Source: an uncultured Verrucomicrobia subdivision 3 bacterium | GTDB taxonomy: Bacteria > Verrucomicrobiota > Verrucomicrobiae > Limisphaerales > UBA11358 | Length of the DNA: 36,712 bases | Assembly: GCA_903921455.1 (NCBI GenBank) | Contig: CAIXPZ010000192.1 | Coordinates: 1 to 36,712, forward strand | Direction: 5' to 3' | Part shown: positions 9,271 to 17,407 of the stretch, piece by piece | Layout: every line of letters begins with the position of its first letter | Numbering within the stretch: position 1 is the stretch's first letter | Program-made: the position numbers and the translations under genes | The notes under the pieces: generated by a model | Seen by the model: only the letters and a program-made list of their open reading frames with translations | Database searches by the model: none | What the model was told of the DNA's origin: nothing

Positions 9271-10662
9271 ATGAAACGCCGCTTGCCACTCCTATTGAAA
9301 CGCCACGCTGTTCGGGCGTGCGCCGCCCTGGTTGCCGCCGTGCTCGCCGCGCCGCTGTCGCCGGCCTTTGGCGACCAGACCAATGTCACCGCCGACCTCT
9401 CCAAAAGCCTTGGTGAAATCTCCCGCACCGACCATCGCGAATACACCCGTCGCACCGATGCGACGATGGAGCACTGGCGCGCGGATCGCTTCGGCATCAT
9501 GATCCATTGGGGCGTCTATGCCATCCCCGGCGGCTGGTGGAACGGCAAGGAAGTGCGCGGCGCCGCGGAATGGATCAAGGCTTTTGCCAGGATTCCGCAG
9601 GCGGACTACGACGCGCTGCTGCCGCAGTTCAACCCGACGAACTATAATCCGCAGGCCTGGGCAAAATTGTTCAAGGCCACGGGCGCCAAATACGTCGTCA
9701 TCACCACCAAGCACCATGACGGCTTCTGCCTGTGGGACTCCCAATATACCGACTATGACATCGGCGGCACGCCTTACAAAAAGGACGTGCTCAAGCCGCT
9801 CGCGGAAGCCTTGCGCGCCGAGGGCATCGACGTGGGCTTTTACTATTCGATCATCGACTGGCACCATCCCGATTACCGCGCCGCGCTGAAGACCGATGAG
9901 GACCGGGCGGCCTATGCACGTTACCTGAAATACATGAAGGACCAGCTCAAGGAACTGCTCACCGGATTCGGCCCGGTGATGACGCTGTGGTTCGACGGGC
10001 GCTGGGATCCGGCTTACAAAACCAATCCGCAAATCGGCAAGGATCTCGAAGCCTACTGCCGCAGTCTGTCGCCGGGGCTGGTGCTCGGCGACCGCGTGCG
10101 CGCCTATGATTCCGTGGCGGACTATGATTCCGGCTTTGAACGCCGCCTGCCCAAGACCCAGCCCGAAACGGATTGGGAAGCCTGCATGACCATGACCGAA
10201 AATGCCTGGGGCTATCATGCCACGTGGTCCGGCAACGGCTGGAAAACCCCCGCTTACCTGTGCGAACTCCTCACCCGCTGCTCGGCGATGGACGGCAATT
10301 TCCTGGTGAACCTCGGCCCGCGCCCGGATGGCACCATTCGCCCCGAGGAAACCGACCGCCTGAACGCCATCGGCCAGTGGATGGATGTCAACGGCTCCGC
10401 CATCTACGGCACCACCCGCGCCGGCCTCGCCGTGCCGGACGGTTGTTACGCCACGCGCAAGGGCGATGAGGTTTTTCTCTTTGTCTACCGCTGGCCGGAC
10501 ACCGACAAGCTCAAGCTCGCCGGCTGGAACATCCTCGCCGCCAGCCGCCGCTCGGCCCGGGGGCTGGTGCCGGTGAAGATCGAAAACGGCGACACCCTCG
10601 CCAACCTGCCGCCGGTGCCGCCGGACAACATTGCCACCGTTTTTAATCTCAAACTGAAATGA
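9271..10662 (+). CDS. Alpha-L-fucosidase, family GH29
   Basis: This secreted enzyme (463 residues, signal peptide up to about residue 35) hydrolyses alpha-L-fucosides with retention. Family hallmarks are visible: WRADRFGIMIHWGVYAIPGG early in the barrel, then KYVVITTKHHDGFCLWDS with the substrate-binding His pair. WFDGRWD carries the expected nucleophile at Asp242. NLGPRPDGTI, close to the end of the barrel, is also typical of GH29. The C-terminal beta domain is short, which fits a compact GH29. The stop overlaps the start of the following GH2 gene by four bases (ATGA), so the two are translationally coupled. The acid/base residue cannot be named from the sequence alone because it varies in this family. 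Confidence 0.95.
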   Translation: MKRRLPLLLKRHAVRACAALVAAVLAAPLSPAFGDQTNVTADLSKSLGEISRTDHREYTRRTDATMEHWRADRFGIMIHWGVYAIPGGWWNGKEVRGAAEWIKAFARIPQADYDALLPQFNPTNYNPQAWAKLFKATGAKYVVITTKHHDGFCLWDSQYTDYDIGGTPYKKDVLKPLAEALRAEGIDVGFYYSIIDWHHPDYRAALKTDEDRAAYARYLKYMKDQLKELLTGFGPVMTLWFDGRWDPAYKTNPQIGKDLEAYCRSLSPGLVLGDRVRAYDSVADYDSGFERRLPKTQPETDWEACMTMTENAWGYHATWSGNGWKTPAYLCELLTRCSAMDGNFLVNLGPRPDGTIRPEETDRLNAIGQWMDVNGSAIYGTTRAGLAVPDGCYATRKGDEVFLFVYRWPDTDKLKLAGWNILAASRRSARGLVPVKIENGDTLANLPPVPPDNIATVFNLKLK

Positions 10663-12452
10663 ACACACGTCATTGGCTGGCCGCTCTTCTCATCGCGACG
10701 GCAACAACCTGCCTGGCCGGGGAAATGCCGGCGCCGACCTCCCCCTGGCCGCACACCGAATTTCTCGACCAGGGCTGGCTCTACTTGGCGGACGACTCCG
10801 CGGGGATACCCGCCGCGCCGGAAGCATCCTGGGAAACCGTCTCCCTGCCCCACACCTGGAACGCCCGGGACACGCTCGAACGCAAGGATTACCGGCGCGG
10901 CGCGTCCTGGTATCGGCGCAGCTTGATCTTCACCGCCGGGGAATTGCAGCAGCGCTGGTTTCTCCGGTTCGGCGCGGCGGGTCAGGAGGCCGCAGTGTTT
11001 GTGAACGGCCAGCTGGCCGGCCAGCATCTGGGCGCCTACAGCGCCTTCACTCTGGAACTGGGCCAGCGGGTTCACCCCGGCACGAATGTGGTGGACGTGC
11101 GCGTCAGCAACGGCACCAATAAATTCATCGTCCCGGTCAACGACTCCCTGTTCAACCTCTATGGCGGCCTGTATCGCCGCGTGCAATTGATCCCGGCCCC
11201 GCCCGTATGCTTGAGCCGCGCCACCCTCGGCGGCCCCGGCCTCCGCGTCTGGTCGAACCAAGTGACCACCAACACGGCGGATGTCCAGGTCCGGGCCGAA
11301 ATTGATTTCGGCGGCAACGCGCCCTCGCCCTTCACCCTGCAAGCCGAATTGGCGGATGCCCGCGGCCGGATTGTCGCCACCGGACAGTCGACGAACCCCT
11401 GCTTCGCATTGTCCCCCGTCGCCGCCCCCGCGCTCTGGACGCCGGAGACGCCGTCGCTTTACACGCTCACCGTCCATCTGCTGCGCGCCGGCCGGGAAGT
11501 GGACCGCGCCACCGTGCGCCACGGGTTTCGCTCGTTCGCGTTCACCGCCGACCGGGGCTTTTTCCTGAACGGCCAACCCTATAAGTTACACGGCGTATGC
11601 CGGCATCAGGACGTTCAGGGCGTGGGCAGCGCCGTCAGCAGCCGCCAGCATTTCCAGGATGTGAGCCTCATGAAAGAGCTGGGCGCCAACTGGCTGCGGC
11701 TCGCCCATTACCAGCAGGACGATTACGTCCTGCAACTCTGCGACGAACTCGGCGTGCTCGTCTGGGAGGAGGTTCCCTATGTCCGCGCCACCACCTTGGA
11801 TCGCCAGTTTGAACACAATCTCCGGGGCCAGATGCAGGAGATGATCGCCCAGCACTTCAACCATCCCGCCATCGTCGTCTGGGGCATGGGCAACGAAATC
11901 TTCTTCAAGAAAGGCGACGACGGCCGCGCCCGCGAATTTGGCCTGCTCGAGCGGCTCAACCAATTCGTCCGCGCCGAAGACCCTGGCCGCCGGACCGGCA
12001 TTGTCAGCGGCGACGCCAACACTTACTCCGACCTCAAAGTGATGACCATCCCCGACGTGATCGGCTACAACCTCTACCTGGGTTGGTATGGCGGCACCGT
12101 GGATCAATTGACCGCCCGGCTCGAAGACTTGCACCGGCGCAATCCCGACAAGCCGATGCTCGTGACGGAATTTGGCGCCGGCTGCGATCCCGCCATGCAC
12201 GCCGCCCAGCCCAAGGCCTTTGACATGAGCCAGGAATATCAGGTCTATTTCCTGAAATCCTATCTCGATCAACTGGACGCCCTGCCCTGGCTCTGCGGCT
12301 ACAACTGGTGGAACTTTGCCGACTTCAGCTGGGCCAAAAGCGCCAATCCCCCCCTGCTCAACAACAAAGGCCTGCTCACCTTCGACCGCCAGAAGAAAGA
12401 CAGCTTCAACTACCTGAAAGCGCGCTGGACCAGCCCCCGCCTCAAGCCTTGA
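10659..12452 (+). CDS. Glycoside hydrolase family 2 (beta-galactosidase/glucuronidase type)
   Basis: This 597-residue secreted GH2 enzyme has a signal peptide MNTRHWLAALLIATATTCLAG. The order is a sugar-binding jelly roll (about 30-190, with LPHTWNARD and YGGLYRRV motifs), an Ig-like domain (about 190-295), then a TIM barrel starting at FFLNGQPYKLHGVCRHQD. The acid/base is Glu413 in WGMGNE and the nucleophile is Glu504 in LVTEFGAG. The barrel ends with GYNWWNFADF, as in beta-glucuronidases and related exo-enzymes. It lacks the extra C-terminal domains of LacZ. Substrate specificity (galactose, glucuronate, mannose) cannot be read from these motifs. It is coupled to the fucosidase by an ATGA overlap, implying joint action on a fucosylated glycan. 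Confidence 0.92.
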   Translation: MNTRHWLAALLIATATTCLAGEMPAPTSPWPHTEFLDQGWLYLADDSAGIPAAPEASWETVSLPHTWNARDTLERKDYRRGASWYRRSLIFTAGELQQRWFLRFGAAGQEAAVFVNGQLAGQHLGAYSAFTLELGQRVHPGTNVVDVRVSNGTNKFIVPVNDSLFNLYGGLYRRVQLIPAPPVCLSRATLGGPGLRVWSNQVTTNTADVQVRAEIDFGGNAPSPFTLQAELADARGRIVATGQSTNPCFALSPVAAPALWTPETPSLYTLTVHLLRAGREVDRATVRHGFRSFAFTADRGFFLNGQPYKLHGVCRHQDVQGVGSAVSSRQHFQDVSLMKELGANWLRLAHYQQDDYVLQLCDELGVLVWEEVPYVRATTLDRQFEHNLRGQMQEMIAQHFNHPAIVVWGMGNEIFFKKGDDGRAREFGLLERLNQFVRAEDPGRRTGIVSGDANTYSDLKVMTIPDVIGYNLYLGWYGGTVDQLTARLEDLHRRNPDKPMLVTEFGAGCDPAMHAAQPKAFDMSQEYQVYFLKSYLDQLDALPWLCGYNWWNFADFSWAKSANPPLLNNKGLLTFDRQKKDSFNYLKARWTSPRLKP

Positions 12453-12513
12453 GCAGAATATCTGCGTTCGGAGTTCCGCAAGGTGGCCCTGGTGGCCCGC
12501 CGCAAGGCGTCAT

Positions 12514-12640
12514 GTCGCGCTGCGACTGGACCTGAGCGCGCAGCGGTCACTTTGTGGGATGAACATGGAGTTAAACACTTCCCTCGCCTGACGCTCCGCT
12601 CGGCATCGGCCACGGTCGCAGCGCGACCCTGGCCACCGGA
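12514..12640 (+). repeat. MITE/REP-like repeat, copy A
   Basis: This element is bounded by a perfect 13-base inverted repeat: GTCGCGCTGCGAC at 12514-12526 and GTCGCAGCGCGAC at 12615-12627. A near-identical copy in the same orientation lies at 36511-36636; they align over about 125 bases with roughly ten differences and one 4-base gap. It has no coding capacity. It looks like a non-autonomous mobile or REP-type element. No transposase for it is seen here. Confidence 0.8.
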
Positions 12641-12699
12641 CGTGTGAATCCGCGCGCCAGCGTCTTGGACTGCGGCGGCCATCCGCCGCTTTTCCCCCG

Positions 12700-12825
12700 T
12701 CAACCCGCCACCGTCAGGGACGCCAGCGGATCGCAGCCGGACTCGCGCGCGTAAATCCCCACCGGACCCGTCCTGCCGGTCTTGCTGCCGGTCCACGCGA
12801 AGGTGAAGGCGGCCAATAAATACAT
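12700..12825 (-). pseudogene. C-terminal relic of a hypothetical gene, paralogous to 16602-17079
   Basis: Read on the minus strand from 12825, a 41-codon frame contains WTGSKTGRTGPVGIYARESG and then CDPLASLTVAG before TGA at 12700-12702. This matches the C-terminus of the protein at 16602-17079 (WTGSKTGGTDPVGTYTRESG, CDPLATLTV) almost residue for residue. An in-frame TAG lies three codons upstream of the ATG, so the 5' part of the gene is missing. Only the tail survives, next to the repeat element. Function is unknown. Confidence 0.75.
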
Positions 12826-12897
12826 CCGCCGCTAAAGCAGTGGTTCGGTTCCAAATTATGCTCTGGTCTGGTTTTCGGTGTCTGATAATTTCCGAGC

Positions 12898-14952
12898 ATG
12901 CATTGCCGCTTAATCTTCTCCCTGTGCGTCGCGGTGTCCTTGTTCCGTGCGTTCACCGCGTTTGCCGGCGAGGCCGTGCGCGCCGACACGCGGCTGGATT
13001 CCGGTTGGCAGTTCAATCAAGGCGAAGTCGCCGGCGCGGAGCAATCTGATTTCAACGCCGCCGGCTGGCCGTCGGTTTCCCTGCCGCATTGCTGGGGCGC
13101 GGAGGCTGCACAGAAGGGCGAAAAATTTTATAGCGGCCCCGGCTGGTATCGGCGCGAACTTGAGGCCACCCCGCAAGCCGGCAAAAGATTCTTCCTGCGC
13201 TTCGAGGCCGCGACTCTCGTGGCCGATGTTTATTTGAACGGCCAACTGCTCGGCTCCCATCGCGGCGGCTTCGGCGCGTTCTGTTTTGAAATCACCACCA
13301 ACTTGTCCGCGGGCGGCAAGAATCTGCTGGCCGTGCGCGTGAGCAACGAGAAGTTCCCCGACATCGCGCCGCTGGCCGGCGATTTCTCCGTCTATGGCGG
13401 ACTGTATCGTCCGGTGCACCTGATTGAGACGGCGGCGGAAAACATTTCGCTGACGGATCACGGTTCGCCCGGCGTCGCGTGGTCGCAGACGAGCGTGACG
13501 GATACGCAGGCGGTGCTGGACGTGACGGCGCATATTTCCAACGGCACAAAAAATAAGATTCCGCTCCAGCTCGTCGCCAGCGTCGTGGATGCGGCTGGGA
13601 AAATCATTTCCCGCACCGAACAGTCCTTCACGCTCGCGCCGCGCGACACCGCGCCGTATTTCCTGCGCGTCACCGTGCCGCAGCCGCATTTGTGGAACGG
13701 GCGCCAGGACCCTTACCTTTACTCGGCCGTCGTCGAGTTGCGAACGACGAACGACGTGGCCGTGGACCGCGTCGAGCAGCCGCTGGGCCTGCGCTATTAT
13801 TCGGTTGATCCCGACCGGGGATTTTTCCTGAACGGCCAGCCGTATCACTTGCACGGCGTGAACCGACATCAGGACTACATGAACGAAGGCTGGGCGATCA
13901 CCGAGGACAACATGGACGAGGACATTGCGCTGCTCAAGGAACTCGGCGCGACGGTCGTCCGCTGCTGCCACTACCAGCATAGCGATTATTTTTACAGCCG
14001 GTGCGACCAGGCGGGCATTCTCGTCTGGGCGGAACTGCCGCAGGTCAACCTCATCCGCAATAATCCGCCGGAGTTCGCCAGCACCTCGCGCAGCCAGTGG
14101 CTCGACCTCATCCGGCAAAGCGTCAACCACCCGGCGATTTTCGCGTGGAGCCTGTTCAACGAAGTCCGCGGCGGCGATGACCCGCATCGCGAGCTGCAGG
14201 ATTTGGCCGCGCTCGCCCATGGGGAAGACCCCACGCGGCCCGTCATCGCCGCCACTTGCACGACCGACCGGCCGGCGATGAACAAAATCCCCGACCTGCT
14301 TGGCTGGAACATCTATCCCGGCTGGTATAGTGGGAAGAAGGAGGATTACGGCCGCCAACTGGACGCGCTGCGCGACACCAGCAGGCACGGCGGTTTTTGC
14401 CTGAGCGAATACGGCGCGGGCGCCAACACCGCGCAGCACGAGCAGCCTCCCCGGCAGCCCAAGACCACCGGCCAGTGGCATCCCGAAGAGTGGCAGGCGG
14501 AAGTCCATGAAGCCGCGTGGGCCGCCATCAAGGCGCGGCCGTTCGTCTGGGGCAGTTTCGTCTGGTGCATGTTCGACTTCGCCGTGGACACGCGGCACGA
14601 GGGCGGCCAGCCGGGACTCAATGACAAGGGCCTCGTCACGCGCGACCGCCAGACCAAGAAGGACGCGTTTTATTTCTACCAGGCCAACTGGTCGGACGCG
14701 CCGGTGCTGCATATCAACAGCTCACGCTTCACCGAACGCACCAACGCCGTGACCGACGTAAAAATCTATTCCAACGCCAAGACGGCCGAGCTGTTCGTCA
14801 ACGGCGCTTCCCAAGGCGCGCGCGACAACGATGGCAACGCCGTCTTCGTCTGGAAGGCAGTGAAGCTCGCGCCCGGTGAAAACCGCATCGAAGCCAAAGC
14901 CGAACGCGCCGGCCAGACGCTGACCGACAGTTGCGCCTGGAAACTGGAGTGA
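12898..14952 (+). CDS. Glycoside hydrolase family 2 (beta-galactosidase-like)
   Basis: This 684-residue secreted GH2 enzyme has a signal peptide ending near AFAGEA. It has a sugar-binding jelly roll (about 30-180), an Ig-like domain (about 185-300), then a TIM barrel from FFLNGQPYHLHGVNRHQDYM. The acid/base is Glu422 in WSLFNE and the nucleophile is Glu504 in LSEYGAG. After the barrel a DUF4982-like beta domain follows (about 600-684, KTAELFVNGASQG). This arrangement is typical of beta-galactosidases of the BgaA/Bacteroides type and makes beta-galactosidase the best guess. It is separated from the previous GH2 gene by a 445-base scarred gap. The stop codon sits exactly where a truncated sulfatase on the opposite strand ends, so this end marks a rearrangement breakpoint. 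Confidence 0.92.
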   Translation: MHCRLIFSLCVAVSLFRAFTAFAGEAVRADTRLDSGWQFNQGEVAGAEQSDFNAAGWPSVSLPHCWGAEAAQKGEKFYSGPGWYRRELEATPQAGKRFFLRFEAATLVADVYLNGQLLGSHRGGFGAFCFEITTNLSAGGKNLLAVRVSNEKFPDIAPLAGDFSVYGGLYRPVHLIETAAENISLTDHGSPGVAWSQTSVTDTQAVLDVTAHISNGTKNKIPLQLVASVVDAAGKIISRTEQSFTLAPRDTAPYFLRVTVPQPHLWNGRQDPYLYSAVVELRTTNDVAVDRVEQPLGLRYYSVDPDRGFFLNGQPYHLHGVNRHQDYMNEGWAITEDNMDEDIALLKELGATVVRCCHYQHSDYFYSRCDQAGILVWAELPQVNLIRNNPPEFASTSRSQWLDLIRQSVNHPAIFAWSLFNEVRGGDDPHRELQDLAALAHGEDPTRPVIAATCTTDRPAMNKIPDLLGWNIYPGWYSGKKEDYGRQLDALRDTSRHGGFCLSEYGAGANTAQHEQPPRQPKTTGQWHPEEWQAEVHEAAWAAIKARPFVWGSFVWCMFDFAVDTRHEGGQPGLNDKGLVTRDRQTKKDAFYFYQANWSDAPVLHINSSRFTERTNAVTDVKIYSNAKTAELFVNGASQGARDNDGNAVFVWKAVKLAPGENRIEAKAERAGQTLTDSCAWKLE

Positions 14953-14954
14953 AA

Positions 14955-15185
14955 GGCCGGGGCACACCATCCCCCGCCCGCATAGGCATTGGCAAACACA
15001 CATCCCTCACGCGCCAACCGGTCAATGTGAGGAGTGGAGAAGTTCTTCTGACCGAAACAGCTCAGGTCACCGTAAGCCGCATCATCGGCGAGGATCAAGA
15101 TGATGTTGGGCGGGCTGGCGGGTGTCGCTGCCGCCGACCCCATGATGGCACCAACCAGCAGAATGGAAAAAAGGAAGGACTTCAT
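14955..15185 (-). pseudogene. Truncated sulfatase (N-terminal 77 codons only)
   Basis: From ATG at 15185 the frame encodes a signal peptide (MKSFLFSILLVGAIMGSAAA), then PNIILILADDAAYGDLSC with the calcium-binding Asp pair 34/35. It continues through STPHIDRLAREG and reaches WCAPA (residues 73-77). This is the N-terminus of a type I sulfatase of the S1 family. Cys74 would be the residue converted to formylglycine within C-x-P-x-R. The arginine and everything after it are gone: homology stops at 14955, directly against the TGA of the GH2 gene (14950-14952), and the frame then runs antisense into that gene. The protein cannot be active. It shows that a sulfatase once belonged to this glycan cluster. 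Confidence 0.85.
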
Positions 15186-15257
15186 GTTGATGAATTAAAT
15201 CGCCAATTTTGATTCGGATGAAAAGGTTTTAGACCAAGGGAATCGCACCCCTGTTTA

Positions 15258-16538
15258 TCATCGGCTCACCGGCAGCAGGCGGATTTCCTGTAAACACATG
15301 CCGTAGCGACTGCCAGGCGGGTTGGACTGAATCTTCATGCCATTCCAATCTGGCGCGAAGTTGGCGGCATAGCAAAGCCACAGCGTCCGTCCGTCCGCGC
15401 TGATGAACTTGGACGGGAGGTTCATGAAATAGGCCTGCTCGCCAAAGTGGTGGAGATATTGCACCCGCTGGAACGGCCCGGTGATGCGGTCGGATTCGAG
15501 AATGTAGCTGTTGAAGTAGCCGGTGGTATTGCCGCCATCGGTCACGCACATCAGGTATTTCTTCAGCGGCGCGTTATAGGTCATCGTCACGCAGCCCATG
15601 TTGTCGCGCCAGGCGGCGATGGGCTTGGCGGCGGACAACTTCCGGGCCCAGCGCGGTTTGCCGAAAAATCCGTATCCGGCAAAGAACTCATATTTCGACG
15701 CGTCGTTCATGTTGGTGATGCCGGGGGTGACGCGCAGCAGGTAAATCTCGTCACCGGTGATCCAACTGTTGTAGGCGAACCGCCGGTTCGTGCCGTCCTG
15801 CGCGCCGTGCGCCACGAGATAGGCCTTGCCGTCGGGCGAATGCTCCAGGTTTTTCCCGAGGTCCACGAAATGCGGCGACCCGATCTTCACCGGCTCGCCG
15901 TGGAGCGCGGATTCGCCGAATAACGGCTGATCCGGCGTGCAGGGCGTCTGCGTCCATGTCTTGCCGAAATTGGTTGAGTAACGGAAGCCGACGAACGGCC
16001 CGAGCCACGGCCAATTGTAATTGGTGCCTTCATACTTCACGTCCCCCGGATGCAAACAATAGGTGCCGTAATACCAGACGCCATTGAAGACAAGACTGCC
16101 GCACGGATAGCGTCCGCCATAAGGCGACGGGCTGGATTTGAAAACGCCCTGATTGGCGAACTCGAGTTTCAGCGGGTCGCTGCCGAGAATCGTCGCGTAG
16201 CCCGTGGCGGAATTCTTGCCGCCGGAACCCGAACGAAGGCCATTGACGCTGCCATCCGTCCACGGCGAATACAGATTATCGTCCGCAGCCCACGACGGAT
16301 ACCAGGTGTCGGCCTCGGTGTATTCGGCGTGCCGCCCCGTGAATTCGATGCCCGTCAGGGTGCCGGAAGCCATGAATGGACAATTCGTCGGCACCGCCGA
16401 CGGCCATCGGAAACCGCCCGTAGCCGGGGCACCGGCAAATTGCTGTGAGACACCGGCGGTCTGATCAGCGGCCAGAAACAACCAACCCAGAAGGACGACG
16501 AAGCGGATCGGCCGGAGGAGAGTGAACATCATAGTCAT
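15258..16538 (-). CDS. Secreted beta-propeller-like protein of unknown function
   Basis: The chosen ATG at 16538 gives 426 residues beginning MTMMFTLLRPIRFVVLLGWL, a clear signal peptide. Starting at 16589 would put 17 hydrophilic residues before it. The mature protein has repeated blade-like segments such as WYYGTYC, GFRYSTNFGKTWTQTP, YLVAHGAQDG and LWLCYAANF, as in DUF4185, sialidase-like or GH43-like five-bladed propellers. GFRYSTNFGKTW resembles an Asp-box-type turn without the aspartate. No catalytic residues can be named. It lies beside glycosidases and a sulfatase relic, so a role in binding or cleaving the same glycan is plausible. The function is inferred from context only. Confidence 0.75.
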   Translation of the reverse strand: MTMMFTLLRPIRFVVLLGWLFLAADQTAGVSQQFAGAPATGGFRWPSAVPTNCPFMASGTLTGIEFTGRHAEYTEADTWYPSWAADDNLYSPWTDGSVNGLRSGSGGKNSATGYATILGSDPLKLEFANQGVFKSSPSPYGGRYPCGSLVFNGVWYYGTYCLHPGDVKYEGTNYNWPWLGPFVGFRYSTNFGKTWTQTPCTPDQPLFGESALHGEPVKIGSPHFVDLGKNLEHSPDGKAYLVAHGAQDGTNRRFAYNSWITGDEIYLLRVTPGITNMNDASKYEFFAGYGFFGKPRWARKLSAAKPIAAWRDNMGCVTMTYNAPLKKYLMCVTDGGNTTGYFNSYILESDRITGPFQRVQYLHHFGEQAYFMNLPSKFISADGRTLWLCYAANFAPDWNGMKIQSNPPGSRYGMCLQEIRLLPVSR

Positions 16539-16601
16539 TGGATGCGGGTGGTTTAAACTCATTCGCCCGCCTTGCCAAGCCGTTTTCAAGTCCGATTCGG
16601 T

Positions 16602-17079
16602 CTAAACCACTTCCACTGTCAACGTCGCCAGCGGATCACAGCCGGACTCGCGCGTGTAAGTCCCCACCGGATCTGTCCCGCCCGTCTTGCTGCCGGTCCA
16701 GACATTGACGACCGCGTTGGTCACGAACATCGTCGCCTCGATGACCAGCATCCACTGGTTTGCCCCGACGTCGAAGTAGAGGCGCGACGACGCGCCCGCG
16801 AGGATTTGTGACGGGTCATCATTGCAGAGATGCGCCCAGCCGGAACCGAAGTTGAACCAGTAACCGTTCTTCAAGCCGGGCGCCGAACCGGGTTTGAGAT
16901 ACGCGCTCCAGAACAGCGGGCCGCTGCCGGCATAGCGGTTCAAGTCGCGGTAAAACGTCCCGTCCCATGTCACGCCCGCGCGCACACCGCCGTCCCAGAG
17001 CGCTGCTTGCGAAGTATTCGTTTTTCCCGAAGGCCAGACGCATTGCCTTGACCATTTGCACAGTTGTCTTTGCGGTCAT
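16602..17079 (-). pseudogene. Hypothetical gene, apparently frameshifted
   Basis: Two overlapping minus-strand frames appear to be parts of one gene. The 5' part begins at ATG 17079 (MTAKTTVQMVKAMRLAFGKN then EYFASSAL). The 3' part, in another frame, reads WDGGVRAGVTWDGTFYRDLN and continues to TERESG-like sequence and CDPLATLTVEVV, ending at 16602. The shift is near 17000-17010 (AL followed by WDGG). An isolated start at GTG 16985 would yield 127 residues. The tail is paralogous to the relic at 12700-12825. I do not recognise the family; the aromatic-rich sequence suggests a beta-sandwich or virion-like fold, which is a guess. A sequencing error is an alternative to a real frameshift. Confidence 0.5.
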
Positions 17080-17256
17080 CTCTTGCTGGATTTCGGTAGA
17101 GTTTACATGGTGATGACAATGTTTCCGCCTAAACCGAAGCCAGGCGTCAAAGAGAGCGAGCTGGTTTAAACCTTTCCGTTTCCAACCCAGCTGGTCCGGT
17201 CGCAGAACAGCCGGCAGGGCGTGATGCCGGTATAGCTGGCGATGGCTCTGTGACAT

Positions 17257-17394
17257 TAGCCCAGCCATTTATGGCTGGGTTCACGGTTCGGATACCAGAC
17301 CAGTCCCGTCAGGGACGAAAGAAACCTTCGGCCGTCCCTCCGGGACTTTTCCCGCTCCGCTCCCCCCTCAACCCAGCCTTGAAAGGCTGGGCTA
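17257..17394. repeat. Palindromic intergenic element with CCCAGCC hairpin ends
   Basis: The element begins TAGCCCAGCC and ends GGCTGGGCTA. Each end is itself a hairpin: CCCAGCC-ATTTAT-GGCTGGG at 17260-17279 and CCCAGCC-TTGAAA-GGCTGGG at 17372-17391. Two more hairpins lie inside: GTCCC-GTCA-GGGAC at 17303-17316 and GTCCC-TCC-GGGAC at 17334-17346. The whole is a 138-base array of four stem-loops without coding capacity, resembling REP/BIME elements mobilised by RAYT (Y1) transposases. No such transposase is in the window. Confidence 0.75.
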
Positions 17395-17407
17395 TTATCT
17401 TTCAACC

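Larger units (their letters stand above)
12453..12897. other. Intergenic stretch holding repeat element copy A and a gene relic
   Basis: This 445-base gap between two GH2 genes has no intact gene. It contains a GC-rich module CCCTGGTGGCCC (about 12484-12510), an inverted-repeat-ended element (12514-12640) and a minus-strand coding relic (12700-12825). The remaining bases before the ATG at 12898 show no clear promoter or ribosome binding site. Confidence 0.8.

Noticed and set aside
9292..10668. A 458-codon open frame antisense to the fucosidase gene
   Set aside because: The forward strand has all GH29 motifs; the reverse frame shows only composition-driven openness.
12410..12796. A 128-codon reverse frame spanning the repeat and relic
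   Set aside because: It is in a different frame from the recognisable relic (12700-12825) and crosses the non-coding repeat element.
12910..14712. A 600-codon open frame antisense to the second GH2 gene
   Set aside because: It is the complement of a gene with complete GH2 motifs; the antisense peptide is Arg/Val/Ala/Gly-rich with no family features, as expected from GC-rich codon bias.
17257..17394. CRISPR-like array
   Set aside because: The repeats are inverted hairpins of unequal spacing, not direct repeats with unique spacers, and there are no cas genes.
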